Assembly: GCF_002870125.1 (NCBI RefSeq)
Contig: NZ_PNEO01000002.1
Coordinates: forward strand, 310,001 to 374,000
Source: Burkholderia sp. WAC0059
GTDB lineage: Bacteria > Pseudomonadota > Gammaproteobacteria > Burkholderiales > Burkholderiaceae
Direction of reading: 5' to 3'
DNA: 64,000 nucleotides
How positions within the stretch are numbered: the stretch's first letter is position 1; each line of letters begins with the position of its first letter. Under the pieces are notes generated by a model that was given only the letters and a program-made list of their open reading frames with translations, searched no databases and had not been told where the DNA came from. The position numbers and the translations under genes are program-made. Positions 1 through 8,375 of this stretch are shown in pieces.

Positions 1-1554
1 CTCGACACGCCGCAGATCCGGTACGTGTGGGCGCTTCAGGAAGCCAGCGTCGTCGCGATGGCCGACGGCTATGCGCAGGCGGCCGGCAAGCCCGGCTTCA
101 TCAACCTGCACACGGCGGGCGGGCTCGGACACGGCATGGGCAATCTGCTCAACGCCAGCGTCTCGTGCACGCCGCTCGTGGTGACGGCGGGCCAGCAGGA
201 CCGGCGGCACAGCCTCACGGACCCGCTGCTGTTCGGCGATCTCGTGAGCATCGCGCGGCCGGCGGTGAAATGGGCGCAGGAAGCCAGCAGCGCCGATCAG
301 CTTCCCGTCCTCGTCAGACGCGCGTTTCAGGACGCCAACGCGGCGCCGTCCGGCCCCGTCTTTCTGTCGCTGCCGATGGACGTGATGGAGGAAATGAGCA
401 CGGTCGACGTCGGGTCGCCGTCGACGATCGACCGGCGTCCGGTCGCCGGCTCGCTCGACGCGCTGGCCGACGCGCTGGCCGCGATCCCGCCCGGCCGGCT
501 TGCGATCATCGCCGGCGACGAAATCCGTTCCAGCGACGCCGCCAGCGAAGCGCTTCGACTCGCACAGACGCTGGCCGCTCCGGTGTTCGGTTCCTCGTGG
601 CCGGCCTGCATCCCGTTTCCGACGTCGAGCCCGCTATGGGCCGGAAACCTTCCGACGAAGGCAACGGACATCGCCGAAAAGCTCGCGCCGTTCGACGCCA
701 TTTTCGCGCTGGGCGGCAAATCGCTGATCACGATTCTCTATTCGCACGGCTCCGCCGTGCCGCGAGGTTGCGACGTCTTCCAGATGTCGGCCGACGTGCG
801 GGACCTGGGACGCACCTACTACACGAAGCTCTCCGTGGTCGGCGACATCAAGGCCTCGCTCCGGCACCTGCTCCCCCGCCTCGAACAGCGCGTCGCAAAC
901 AATACGACAGCCTATGCCGAAGCCCGGACGAAGGCCGCCGACGCCCAACTGAAGCGCCGCGCCGAACTCGACGCGCTGGCCGCCGCGCAATTCGATGCGC
1001 CGGTCATCACGCCGCTCGTCGCCGCGCAGCAGGCCATGCGCGCGATCGGCGAGCGGACGCCGATCGTCGACGAGGCGATCGTGACGTCATCGGTGCTTCG
1101 ACGCTTCCTGAACAGCCCGTCGGGAAGGCAGTATTCGTTCCTGCGCGGCGGCGGCCTCGGCTGGGGCATGCCGGCTGCGGTCGGACACTCCCTCGGACTC
1201 GGACGGGAACCGGTCGTCTGTCTGGTCGGAGACGGCGCGTCCCTCTATTCGCCCCAGGCGCTGTGGACCGCGGCCTATGAAAAGCTGCCCGTGACGTTTG
1301 TCGTGATGAACAACCGGGAATACAACGTCCTGAAGAACTTCATGAGCTCGCAGGCGCATTACACGGCGGCGAAGTCGAACCGGTTCATTGCGATGGAGAT
1401 CGACAACCCGCCCATCGACTATCTCGCGCTGGCCGCCTCGATGGGCGTTCCGGCACGACGCGTCGTGCGGGCGGCGGACATCGCGCCGGCGATCGAGGCC
1501 GCCATCGCGTCGGGCGGGACCAATCTGATCGAGGTCGTGATCGGTTCCGCGTGA
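1..1554 (+). CDS. Thiamine diphosphate-dependent decarboxylase, benzoylformate decarboxylase-like (5' end missing)
   Basis: The reading frame is open from base 1, so the N-terminal ~40 residues lie outside the window. What remains has the full layout of the pyruvate decarboxylase-like superfamily. The N-terminal part carries the Glu that activates the thiazolium ring (ALQEAS) and the His-containing stretch NLHTAGG that matches the active-site region of benzoylformate decarboxylase. A central domain follows, then the C-terminal ThDP-binding motif beginning GDGASLYSPQALW and ending at NNREYN around residues 420-450. Known family chemistry is non-oxidative decarboxylation of a 2-oxo acid, benzoylformate to benzaldehyde in the mandelate pathway. 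The substrate cannot be fixed from sequence. No mandelate pathway partners are visible downstream; the next gene is on the other strand. Confidence 0.85.
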   Translation, partial: LDTPQIRYVWALQEASVVAMADGYAQAAGKPGFINLHTAGGLGHGMGNLLNASVSCTPLVVTAGQQDRRHSLTDPLLFGDLVSIARPAVKWAQEASSADQLPVLVRRAFQDANAAPSGPVFLSLPMDVMEEMSTVDVGSPSTIDRRPVAGSLDALADALAAIPPGRLAIIAGDEIRSSDAASEALRLAQTLAAPVFGSSWPACIPFPTSSPLWAGNLPTKATDIAEKLAPFDAIFALGGKSLITILYSHGSAVPRGCDVFQMSADVRDLGRTYYTKLSVVGDIKASLRHLLPRLEQRVANNTTAYAEARTKAADAQLKRRAELDALAAAQFDAPVITPLVAAQQAMRAIGERTPIVDEAIVTSSVLRRFLNSPSGRQYSFLRGGGLGWGMPAAVGHSLGLGREPVVCLVGDGASLYSPQALWTAAYEKLPVTFVVMNNREYNVLKNFMSSQAHYTAAKSNRFIAMEIDNPPIDYLALAASMGVPARRVVRAADIAPAIEAAIASGGTNLIEVVIGSA

Positions 1555-1629
1555 TTTTCCGACGGGCGCGGTAAGGCTTGCCGGGGCCGTGGATGCAGGC
1601 TCACCGTCGTATTGCGAGCCCGGACGGCG

Positions 1630-2904
1630 TCATGAGACCACGCCGCTACTGGCGAGTACCGCATGCAGCAGCACGTTCGCGCCGGCCTCCGCCCATTCCG
1701 GCGTGATCGCCTCGGTCTCGTTGTGGCTCAGGCCGTCGACGCAAGGCACGAAGATCATGCCCGTCGGGGCGATTCGCGCAAGATGGCAGGCGTCGTGGCC
1801 CGCGCCCGAGATGATGTCTGCGTGAGAAAGGCCGAGCATCTGCGCCGCGGTACGCACGGCCTCGACACAAACCGGCGCGAACGGCACGGACGGGTATTCG
1901 AAGATCTGCTCGATCGAATGTCCCAGCCCGATGCCGCGAGCCACCGTCTCGAGTTGCGCGCGCAGCGCGGCATCCATTTCCGCGAGAACGGCCGCGTCGG
2001 GATGGCGTACCTCGGCCGTGAAGAAACATTGGCCCGGCACGGTGTTGCGCGAGTTCGGGCGCGCCTCGATCATGCCGACCGTCGCGCGGCCGTGCGGCGC
2101 GTAGCGCCGGCCGAGCCCGTCGACGAAATCGATCATGCGCGCCGCGCCGAGGAGCGCGTCGCGGCGCAGTTCCATCGGCGTCGTGCCGGCGTGCGAATCG
2201 ACGCCGTCCAGCGTGATCTCGTACCAGCGCTGCCCTTGCCCCGCCGTGACGACGCCGATCGTCTTGCCCGCACGCTCCAGAATCGCGCCCTGCTCGATAT
2301 GCAGTTCGTAAGCCGCATGCACGGGAAAGCCGCCGACCGGTTCGGGGCCGTCGTAGCCGATCTGCGCGAGCGCCTCGCCGATCGTCGTGCCCGATGCGTC
2401 GGCGCGCGACAGACCGTATTCGAGCGGATAAACGCCTGCGAACACGCCCGAGGCGACCATCGCCGGCGCGAAGCGCGAACCCTCCTCGTTAGTCCAGACG
2501 ACGACGTCGATCGGCCTCCCGGTGACGACGGCCGCGTCGTTGAGCGCGCGCACGACCTCGAGCGCGCCGAGCACGCCGTAGATGCCGTCGTAACGGCCGC
2601 CGGTCGGTTGCGTGTCGGCATGCGAGCCGGTCAGTACCGGCGCCGCGTGCGCATCGCGGCCGGCACGCCGCGCGAAGATATTGCCCATACGATCCACGCG
2701 TATCGTGCAACCGGCCCCGGTCGCCCATTCGACGAACAGATCGCGCGAAAGGCGATCGAGTTCCGTCAGCGCAAGCCGACAGACGCCGCCGCGCGCAGTC
2801 GCACCGATTTGCGCCATTCGCTCGAGCGACGCCCACAGGCGGGCACCGTCGACGCGCAGAGAAACATCCCCGGCATTCCGGGCCGGTAAAGCGGCTTGGC
2901 TCAT
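1630..2904 (-). CDS. M20-family N-carbamoyl-amino acid hydrolase / allantoate amidohydrolase
   Basis: A 424-residue metal-dependent amidohydrolase of the M20 family. Visible landmarks are the metal-binding LTGSHADTQPTGGRYDG stretch, the catalytic Glu in TNEEGSRF, HIEQG, the dimer-domain motif DSHAGTTPM, and SGAGHDA near the C-terminus. These are typical of enzymes that hydrolyse N-carbamoyl-L-amino acids, ureidoglycolate or allantoate. The frame runs upstream to 3021, but I chose the ATG at 2904 because it begins MSQAALPARN with a GGGGGAT purine run just before it, whereas the upstream residues are Arg-rich and unlike the family. It stands alone; the AraC gene upstream is also on the minus strand, 249 bases away. 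The exact substrate is not determined. Confidence 0.85.
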   Translation of the reverse strand: MSQAALPARNAGDVSLRVDGARLWASLERMAQIGATARGGVCRLALTELDRLSRDLFVEWATGAGCTIRVDRMGNIFARRAGRDAHAAPVLTGSHADTQPTGGRYDGIYGVLGALEVVRALNDAAVVTGRPIDVVVWTNEEGSRFAPAMVASGVFAGVYPLEYGLSRADASGTTIGEALAQIGYDGPEPVGGFPVHAAYELHIEQGAILERAGKTIGVVTAGQGQRWYEITLDGVDSHAGTTPMELRRDALLGAARMIDFVDGLGRRYAPHGRATVGMIEARPNSRNTVPGQCFFTAEVRHPDAAVLAEMDAALRAQLETVARGIGLGHSIEQIFEYPSVPFAPVCVEAVRTAAQMLGLSHADIISGAGHDACHLARIAPTGMIFVPCVDGLSHNETEAITPEWAEAGANVLLHAVLASSGVVS

Positions 2905-3153
2905 GTATCCCCCGTCGAACTGTCGTTTCGACCCGGCGAGTTGTCGACCCCGTAGCGGGAATCGCAATGGGCGTCGCCCTGCAGGACCGTCGCCAGCCCG
3001 AGACGTACGCATGAATCGCAAGCGTAGCCCGAGATAAAAAAACTGTCACGGGCGCAGCCCGGCCGATGCCCGCCCCCCGGTACTTCTTCCGCGTAGCGCG
3101 CAGCGTTTCGCGTCGTCGTCGCGGTGTTTTTCAACCGCGGACGTCGCCCTTCG

Positions 3154-4044
3154 TCATCCGGCCCACTCCTGCGAGCCGGCCGGCTCGCGAACGCGCTGGC
3201 GGAACTGCTGCGGCGTGCAACCGAAGGCGCGCCGGAACATCACCGAGAAGGTGCGCACGTCGGCATACCCCAGGTGCTGGGCGATCCGCGCGACCGGATG
3301 CCCGACCGACAGCTTCGACATCGCGTCGGCCAGCCGAAGCTGCTCGCGCCACTGGCCGAACGTCATGCCGGTTTCCTGACGAAAGAGCCGCGCGACCGTG
3401 CGCGCGCTCGCGCCGACTTCGTCGGCCCAATCCTCCAGCGTGTCGTTGCTGGCCGGCTGCGCGATCAGGCGCTCGCAAATACGCCGCAGACGCGCATGGC
3501 CCGGCAGCGGCAACCGCGCGTCGGGCGCGCGCTCGCAGGCGAGCTGCACGAGGCGCAAGACGAGCGGGACCAGCAGCGTGTCGCGCACGCTCCCGGAAGC
3601 GGCCGAGCCGCCGGTCCCGCGGTCGGCCGCCTCGACGCCAGCCTTGTCGGCCTTGTCGGCCCCGTCGCCGGCGTCGTCGAGCGCCGGGTCGAACATCCCG
3701 AGGATCGATGCGCGCAGCAGTGCGTCGACCGGGATCATCCGGCATTCGGAACGGTCCTTCGGCAGCGCATCGGGATCGATGTACAGCGTGCGCATCGACA
3801 CCTGTCCGACCATGTGCAGCTCGTGCTCGACCTGCGAGCCGATCAGCAGCGCGTGACCCGGCGTCAGCATCCACAGGCCGAACGGCGTCGTCGCGCGCAC
3901 GATGCCGGTGGTGGCATAGACGAGTTGCGCGCGATGATGAACGTGCGCGATTTCGTGCGTGCCATCGGCGTAGTCGATCGACTGCGCGATCACCTTCCGC
4001 GCGCCCGCAACCTCGCCGAAGGTCTGCAATTTGGGTTGAGTCAT
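3154..4044 (-). CDS. AraC-family transcriptional regulator with N-terminal cupin
   Basis: A 296-residue regulator. The N-terminal half looks like a cupin sensor (HVHHRAQLVYA, then a glycine/proline-rich LTPGHALLIG turn). The C-terminal ~100 residues form the two helix-turn-helix AraC/XylS DNA-binding domain (ASARTVARLFRQETGMTF; RIAQHLGYADVRTFSVMF; GCTPQQFRQRV). This arrangement is that of NimR-like, ligand-responsive AraC proteins rather than of PchR-type siderophore regulators. The ATG at 4044 is used; an in-frame GTG at 4059 is an alternative, and neither has a clear ribosome binding site. It diverges from the TonB receptor gene across a 260-bp AT-rich gap, so either gene may be its target; this is inference. 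Confidence 0.85.
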   Translation of the reverse strand: MTQPKLQTFGEVAGARKVIAQSIDYADGTHEIAHVHHRAQLVYATTGIVRATTPFGLWMLTPGHALLIGSQVEHELHMVGQVSMRTLYIDPDALPKDRSECRMIPVDALLRASILGMFDPALDDAGDGADKADKAGVEAADRGTGGSAASGSVRDTLLVPLVLRLVQLACERAPDARLPLPGHARLRRICERLIAQPASNDTLEDWADEVGASARTVARLFRQETGMTFGQWREQLRLADAMSKLSVGHPVARIAQHLGYADVRTFSVMFRRAFGCTPQQFRQRVREPAGSQEWAG

Positions 4045-4248
4045 AGCATTATCAGACACAATATTTTCACTAACTCTTTATATCGGACATATCTGGCCAT
4101 TCTTATGCCAATCCTGTCCTGACTATGACGATGGAGTGCCGTTATAGTGACCGCAGCGCAGTGTAGTCGTCCCGTGTCCCGTTTGTCCCCCATCCCGTTT
4201 TGAATGTATCCAGGACCATCAAGAGTCCGCCGTCATGCCATCTCGATA

Positions 4249-4267
4249 TTTACTGAGAATCATTACT
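4249..4267 (+). promoter_or_regulatory. Fur-box-like site before the siderophore receptor
   Basis: The 19-bp segment matches the classical Fur consensus at about 13 of 19 positions by eye, including the unbroken core AATCATTA. It ends 37 bases before the ATG of the TonB-dependent receptor, where a promoter or operator would be expected. Iron repression by Fur is therefore likely for the downstream receptor and transport operon. Confidence 0.55.
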
Positions 4268-4304
4268 ACTTGCATTAACATTTAAAACCGATGGAGAAAA
4301 CCGC

Positions 4305-6521
4305 ATGAGTCCCGGGGTACGCAGTACGACTACTGCTTTTGCGTTGCTACTTTACCTGTTAAATGGCGGCACGGCCGTCTACGCGCAGACGGCCGGCACG
4401 AGCGGCGCGGACGGCGCAAGCGCCGCCGCCGCGACCGGCACGGCCACTACATCCCAACTGCCGGCCGTCAAGGTCACGGGGCAGCGGGTGCAGACCGGCA
4501 CCGGCACCGCTGACGGTTATGTGCCGATTACCGACGTTACTGCCACTAAAACGGACACGCCGCTGATCGAAACGCCGCAGTCGGTATCGGTCGTCACGAG
4601 CGACCAGATGGTCGACCAGAACGTGCAAAGCGTGCCCGAGGCGCTGCGCTACACGGCGAGCGTGCTGCCCGAAATCCGCGGTGCGTCCGCGGAAGGCGCG
4701 CCCTATCTGGTCAGCCGCGGTTTCTATCTCGAACAGTTCCTCGACGGCGCGCGGCTGCCGAGCGACACCAGCTTCGGTTATGCGATCCCGAGTTTCGATC
4801 CCTACGGGCTCGAACGGATCGACGTGCTGCACGGCCCTGCCTCGGTGCTGTACGGCCAGGCCAACCCGGGCGGCGTCGCCGACCTGATCAGCAAACAGCC
4901 GACCGCCACGCCGGTGCACGAGGTGTTCTTCACGACGGGCAGCCACGATCGCGCCGAAGGCGGTTTCGACCTGGGCGGCGCGCTCACGCCGGACGGCTCG
5001 CTCTCGTACCGCCTGACCGGCACGGCCACCGACGCGGGCACGCAGGTCGACAGCGTGCGGCAGCAGCGCGTCTACATCGCGCCCGCGATCACCTGGAAGC
5101 CGGATCAGAACACGACGCTCACGCTGCTCGCGAAATACCAGCGCGACCCCAACGTCGGCTACTACAACTTCGTGCCGGCCGTCGGCAGCCTGTTCGACAC
5201 GCCCGACGGCCGGATCTCGTCGCACACCGACCTGGGCGACCCGAACTTCGATTCGCACACGAGGACGCAGGCGTCGGTCGGCTACGCGTTCGAGCACCGC
5301 TTCGATCCGATCTGGACGTTCCGCCAGAACCTGCGCTACACCTACGTGAACGACGACCTGTCGAACGTCTTCGCCAACGGCTTCGCGTCGGGCGCCGACA
5401 CGACGCTGAACCGCTACGCGTTCTTCAACGACGAGACCGGGAAGTTCTTCACGGTCGACAACCAGATGCAGGCGAAATTCTCGACGGGGCCGGTCGCGCA
5501 GACCGTGCTGTTCGGCCTCGACTACCAGCGCATTCTCTACCGCGAGCAGGTCGGCCTCGGCGCGGCGCCGCAACTGGACCCGTTCGCGCCGGTCTATCTG
5601 CCGGTCGCGATGCCGAAGACGACCTCCGACGACTTCATCCGGATGAAGCAGCTTGGCGCCTATGCGCAGGACCAGCTCGCCTACGGCAAATGGCGCCTCC
5701 TGATCGGCATGCGAGAAGACTGGGCCTCGACCGACGACAACAATCCGGTCACCGCGTCGTACACGGCGCAGTCCGAACGCGCTTTCACTTGGCGCACGGG
5801 CCTCGTCTATCTGTTCGACAACGGCATCGCGCCGTACGTGAGCTATGCGAAGTCGTTCGACCCGCAGGCCGGCGTGCTCGCCGACGGCTCGGCGGCCCGG
5901 CCGACCACCGCCCAGCAGTACGAGGTCGGCGTCAAGTACCAGCCGCCCGGCTACAACAGCTTCATCACCGCCTCGGCGTTCGACCTGACCGAGCACAACG
6001 TGCTCACGGCCGATCCGGCCGACCCCGGTTTCAGCGATCAGGCCGGCCAGGTACGCGCGCGCGGCTTCGAGCTGGAAGGCCATGCGAGCCTGTCCGACAG
6101 CCTGAGCATCGCCGCCTCCTACACCTACCTGAACGACGTCACGACCGAATCTAACGACTCGGCCAGCACGCTCGACGGCGGCACGACGTCGCTGCAAGGC
6201 AAGGTGCCGTGGGGCATTCCGCGCAATCTCGCCTCGGCGTGGATCGACTACACGCTGCACGGCGGCCCGCTGCGCGGCCTCGGCTTCGGCGGCGGCGTGC
6301 GCTACCTGGGCGACAGCTACGACGAGTCGAACACGATCCGCGTGCCGTCCGTCACGCTCGTCGATGCGGCGATTCATTACGACACCGGCCGGCACTGGCT
6401 GTTCTCGCTGAACGGCTCCAATCTGTTCAACCGGCAATACGTGTCGTCGTGCTTCAGCGCGGCGGACTGCACGTACGGCGACGGCGTCGAAGTGCTCGCG
6501 ACCGCCCGCTATCACTGGTAG
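4305..6521 (+). CDS. TonB-dependent ferric-siderophore (hydroxamate-type) outer membrane receptor
   Basis: A 738-residue outer membrane receptor. It has a signal peptide (about residues 1-28, ending VYAQ), a TonB-box-like LPAVKVTG stretch, a plug domain (ETPQSVSVVTSDQMVDQN; GLERIDVLHGPASVLYGQANPGG) and a long beta-barrel ending in an aromatic residue (ATARYHW). The plug motifs place it in the TIGR01783 ferrichrome/ferrioxamine/ornibactin receptor group. It imports a ferric siderophore across the outer membrane using TonB energy. It is the first gene of a tight operon with ATPase, binding protein and double permease genes, and has a Fur-like site upstream. A GGAG ribosome binding site precedes the ATG. 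The exact siderophore is unknown. Confidence 0.9.
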   Translation: MSPGVRSTTTAFALLLYLLNGGTAVYAQTAGTSGADGASAAAATGTATTSQLPAVKVTGQRVQTGTGTADGYVPITDVTATKTDTPLIETPQSVSVVTSDQMVDQNVQSVPEALRYTASVLPEIRGASAEGAPYLVSRGFYLEQFLDGARLPSDTSFGYAIPSFDPYGLERIDVLHGPASVLYGQANPGGVADLISKQPTATPVHEVFFTTGSHDRAEGGFDLGGALTPDGSLSYRLTGTATDAGTQVDSVRQQRVYIAPAITWKPDQNTTLTLLAKYQRDPNVGYYNFVPAVGSLFDTPDGRISSHTDLGDPNFDSHTRTQASVGYAFEHRFDPIWTFRQNLRYTYVNDDLSNVFANGFASGADTTLNRYAFFNDETGKFFTVDNQMQAKFSTGPVAQTVLFGLDYQRILYREQVGLGAAPQLDPFAPVYLPVAMPKTTSDDFIRMKQLGAYAQDQLAYGKWRLLIGMREDWASTDDNNPVTASYTAQSERAFTWRTGLVYLFDNGIAPYVSYAKSFDPQAGVLADGSAARPTTAQQYEVGVKYQPPGYNSFITASAFDLTEHNVLTADPADPGFSDQAGQVRARGFELEGHASLSDSLSIAASYTYLNDVTTESNDSASTLDGGTTSLQGKVPWGIPRNLASAWIDYTLHGGPLRGLGFGGGVRYLGDSYDESNTIRVPSVTLVDAAIHYDTGRHWLFSLNGSNLFNRQYVSSCFSAADCTYGDGVEVLATARYHW

Positions 6522-6538
6522 GCATCGGGAGCAACCGG

Positions 6539-7372
6539 ATGGGCACCACAGGTACGTTGAACGGCCCGGCGGGCAGGCGGCACGACACCCGGCCGGCCGG
6601 CCCCCTGTACGAACTGCGGGACGTGTCGTTCGAAGCGGACGGCAAGACGCTGTTGCAGCCGCTCACGCTCGCGCTGACCGCCGGCCGCATGAGCGCGCTC
6701 GTCGGCCACAACGGCTCCGGCAAGAGCACCCTGCTCAAGCTGCTCGCCCGGCAGCAGGCGCCGTCGCGCGGCACGCTGCGGTTCTCGGGCGCGGACCTCG
6801 GCGCGTGGCCCGCGCGCGCGTTCGCGCGCCGCGTCGCCTACCTGCCCCAGCATCCGCCGGCCGGCACGGGAATGACCGTCCGCGAGCTCGTCTCGCTCGG
6901 CCGCTACCCGTGGCACGGCGCGCTCGGCCGGCTGCACGCCGAAGACCACGCGATGATCGACACGGCGCTGCGCGTCACCGACACGGCGCGCTTCGCGTCG
7001 CAACTGGCCGATCACCTGTCGGGCGGCGAACGCCAGCGCGTATGGCTGGCAATGCTCGTCGCGCAAGGGGCCGCGTGCCTGCTGCTCGACGAGCCGACCT
7101 CGGCGCTCGACATCGCGCACCAGATCGACGTGCTGCGCCTGCTGCGCGAACTCACCGACGGGCACGGGCTGACCGTCGTGATCGTGCTGCACGACATCAA
7201 CCTTGCCGCGCGTTTCTGCGACGAGCTGATCGCGCTGCACAGCGGGAGCCTGCTGACCGCGGGCACGCCCGACGCGCTGATGCGCGCGTCCGTGCTCGAA
7301 GCGATCTACGGGATTCCGATGGACATCGTGCAGCATCCGCCTGGCGGCGGCCGGCTCGCGGTGGCGCGCTGA
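6539..7372 (+). CDS. Iron-siderophore ABC transporter ATP-binding protein (FhuC/FecE type)
   Basis: A 277-residue ATPase of the siderophore/B12 importer class. Walker A GHNGSGKST lies near residue 57, the ABC signature LSGGERQRVWLA near 160, and Walker B LLLDEPTSALD near 180, with the switch histidine in IVLHDINLAARF. The ATG at 6539 follows a GGGAG ribosome binding site; the frame is open further upstream inside the receptor gene. It lies 17 bases after the receptor and one base before the binding-protein gene, so all belong to one operon. It would power the double permease encoded two genes downstream. Confidence 0.9.
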   Translation: MGTTGTLNGPAGRRHDTRPAGPLYELRDVSFEADGKTLLQPLTLALTAGRMSALVGHNGSGKSTLLKLLARQQAPSRGTLRFSGADLGAWPARAFARRVAYLPQHPPAGTGMTVRELVSLGRYPWHGALGRLHAEDHAMIDTALRVTDTARFASQLADHLSGGERQRVWLAMLVAQGAACLLLDEPTSALDIAHQIDVLRLLRELTDGHGLTVVIVLHDINLAARFCDELIALHSGSLLTAGTPDALMRASVLEAIYGIPMDIVQHPPGGGRLAVAR

Positions 7373-7373
7373 C

Positions 7374-8375
7374 ATGCGCAGACGCACGCTCCTGCGCTCG
7401 GGCGCCGCCGGCGCGCTCGCGACGCTGACGGCATGGAGGACGGTTGCAGCCGGCGGAGCGACGGCGAGCGCAACGGCGACAGCGGCACACGGCCCCGCAG
7501 AAGACGGGCGCCGACACGTGGCACCGCGCGTCGTCGTGCTCGACTGGGGGCTCGCCGAGACGCTGCTCGCGCTCGGCGTCGTGCCCGCCGGCGTCGCCGA
7601 GATCGGCGATTACAACGCGAACGTGGTCGCGCCGGCCGTGCCGCCGGGCGTAACCGACGTCGGGCTGCGGCTCGCGCCGGACCTCGAACTGCTCCAGCAG
7701 CTCGCGCCCGACCTCATCCTGATCAATTCGAGCCAGGCCTCGCAACGCGCGATGCTCGAACGCATCGCGCCCGTGCGCGCGTTCGCGATCTACACCGACG
7801 CAGGCGCACCGTATCGACGGGCACAACAGGTCACGCGCGAACTGGGCCGGCTGTGCGGCTGCGAGGCGGCCGCCGATGCGCTGGTCGTCCGCGCCGCGCA
7901 GGCGCTCGCGGCGGCCCGTGCACGCCTCGTCGCCATGCCGTCGCGCGCGCGGCCGCGCTACCTGATCCGTTTCTTCGACAGCCGCCACGTCGGCCTCTAC
8001 GGCGCGCGCAGCCTGTTCCAGGACGTGTTCGACGCGCTCGGGCTCGTCAACGCCTGGCGCGGCCCGACCGACTACTGGGGCATCGGCGTGGCGCCGCTCG
8101 AAACGCTGGCCGACACGGCGGACGCCGGCCTGCTCTACTTCGAGCCGCTGCCGCAGGGCGTCGCGCGCACGCTGGCATCGAACCGGTTATGGCATGCGCT
8201 GCCGGCCGTAGCGAACAATCGCGTGGCGGCGCTGCCGCCGTTCTGGGGCTTCGGCATGCTGCCGTCCGCCCAGCGTTTCGCCGCTGCGCTAACCCATGCG
8301 CTGCTCGCGGAACCCGACGCATCATCGGCAGGCAACGCATCGCCCGCCGGCACGACGGGAGCCGCCCAATCATGA
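7374..8375 (+). CDS. Iron-siderophore periplasmic binding protein (FhuD-like, Tat signal)
   Basis: A 333-residue substrate-binding protein of the FhuD/FepB fold. It starts MRRRTLLRSGAAGAL, a twin-arginine type signal followed by a hydrophobic stretch, so export by the Tat pathway is likely. Family features include the opening strand VVVLDWGLAETLLALGVVPAG, the hinge region PDLILINSSQ, and the C-terminal lobe NNRVAALPPFWGFGMLPSAQRF. The protein would capture the ferric siderophore in the periplasm and deliver it to the permease. Its TGA overlaps the ATG of the permease gene, indicating translational coupling. Confidence 0.88.
   Translation: MRRRTLLRSGAAGALATLTAWRTVAAGGATASATATAAHGPAEDGRRHVAPRVVVLDWGLAETLLALGVVPAGVAEIGDYNANVVAPAVPPGVTDVGLRLAPDLELLQQLAPDLILINSSQASQRAMLERIAPVRAFAIYTDAGAPYRRAQQVTRELGRLCGCEAAADALVVRAAQALAAARARLVAMPSRARPRYLIRFFDSRHVGLYGARSLFQDVFDALGLVNAWRGPTDYWGIGVAPLETLADTADAGLLYFEPLPQGVARTLASNRLWHALPAVANNRVAALPPFWGFGMLPSAQRFAAALTHALLAEPDASSAGNASPAGTTGAAQS

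Noticed and set aside
4359..6515. A 718-codon open frame antisense to the TonB receptor gene
   Set aside because: It has no recognisable domain, is Arg/Val/Gly/Ala-rich, and follows from high GC at third codon positions of the receptor gene.
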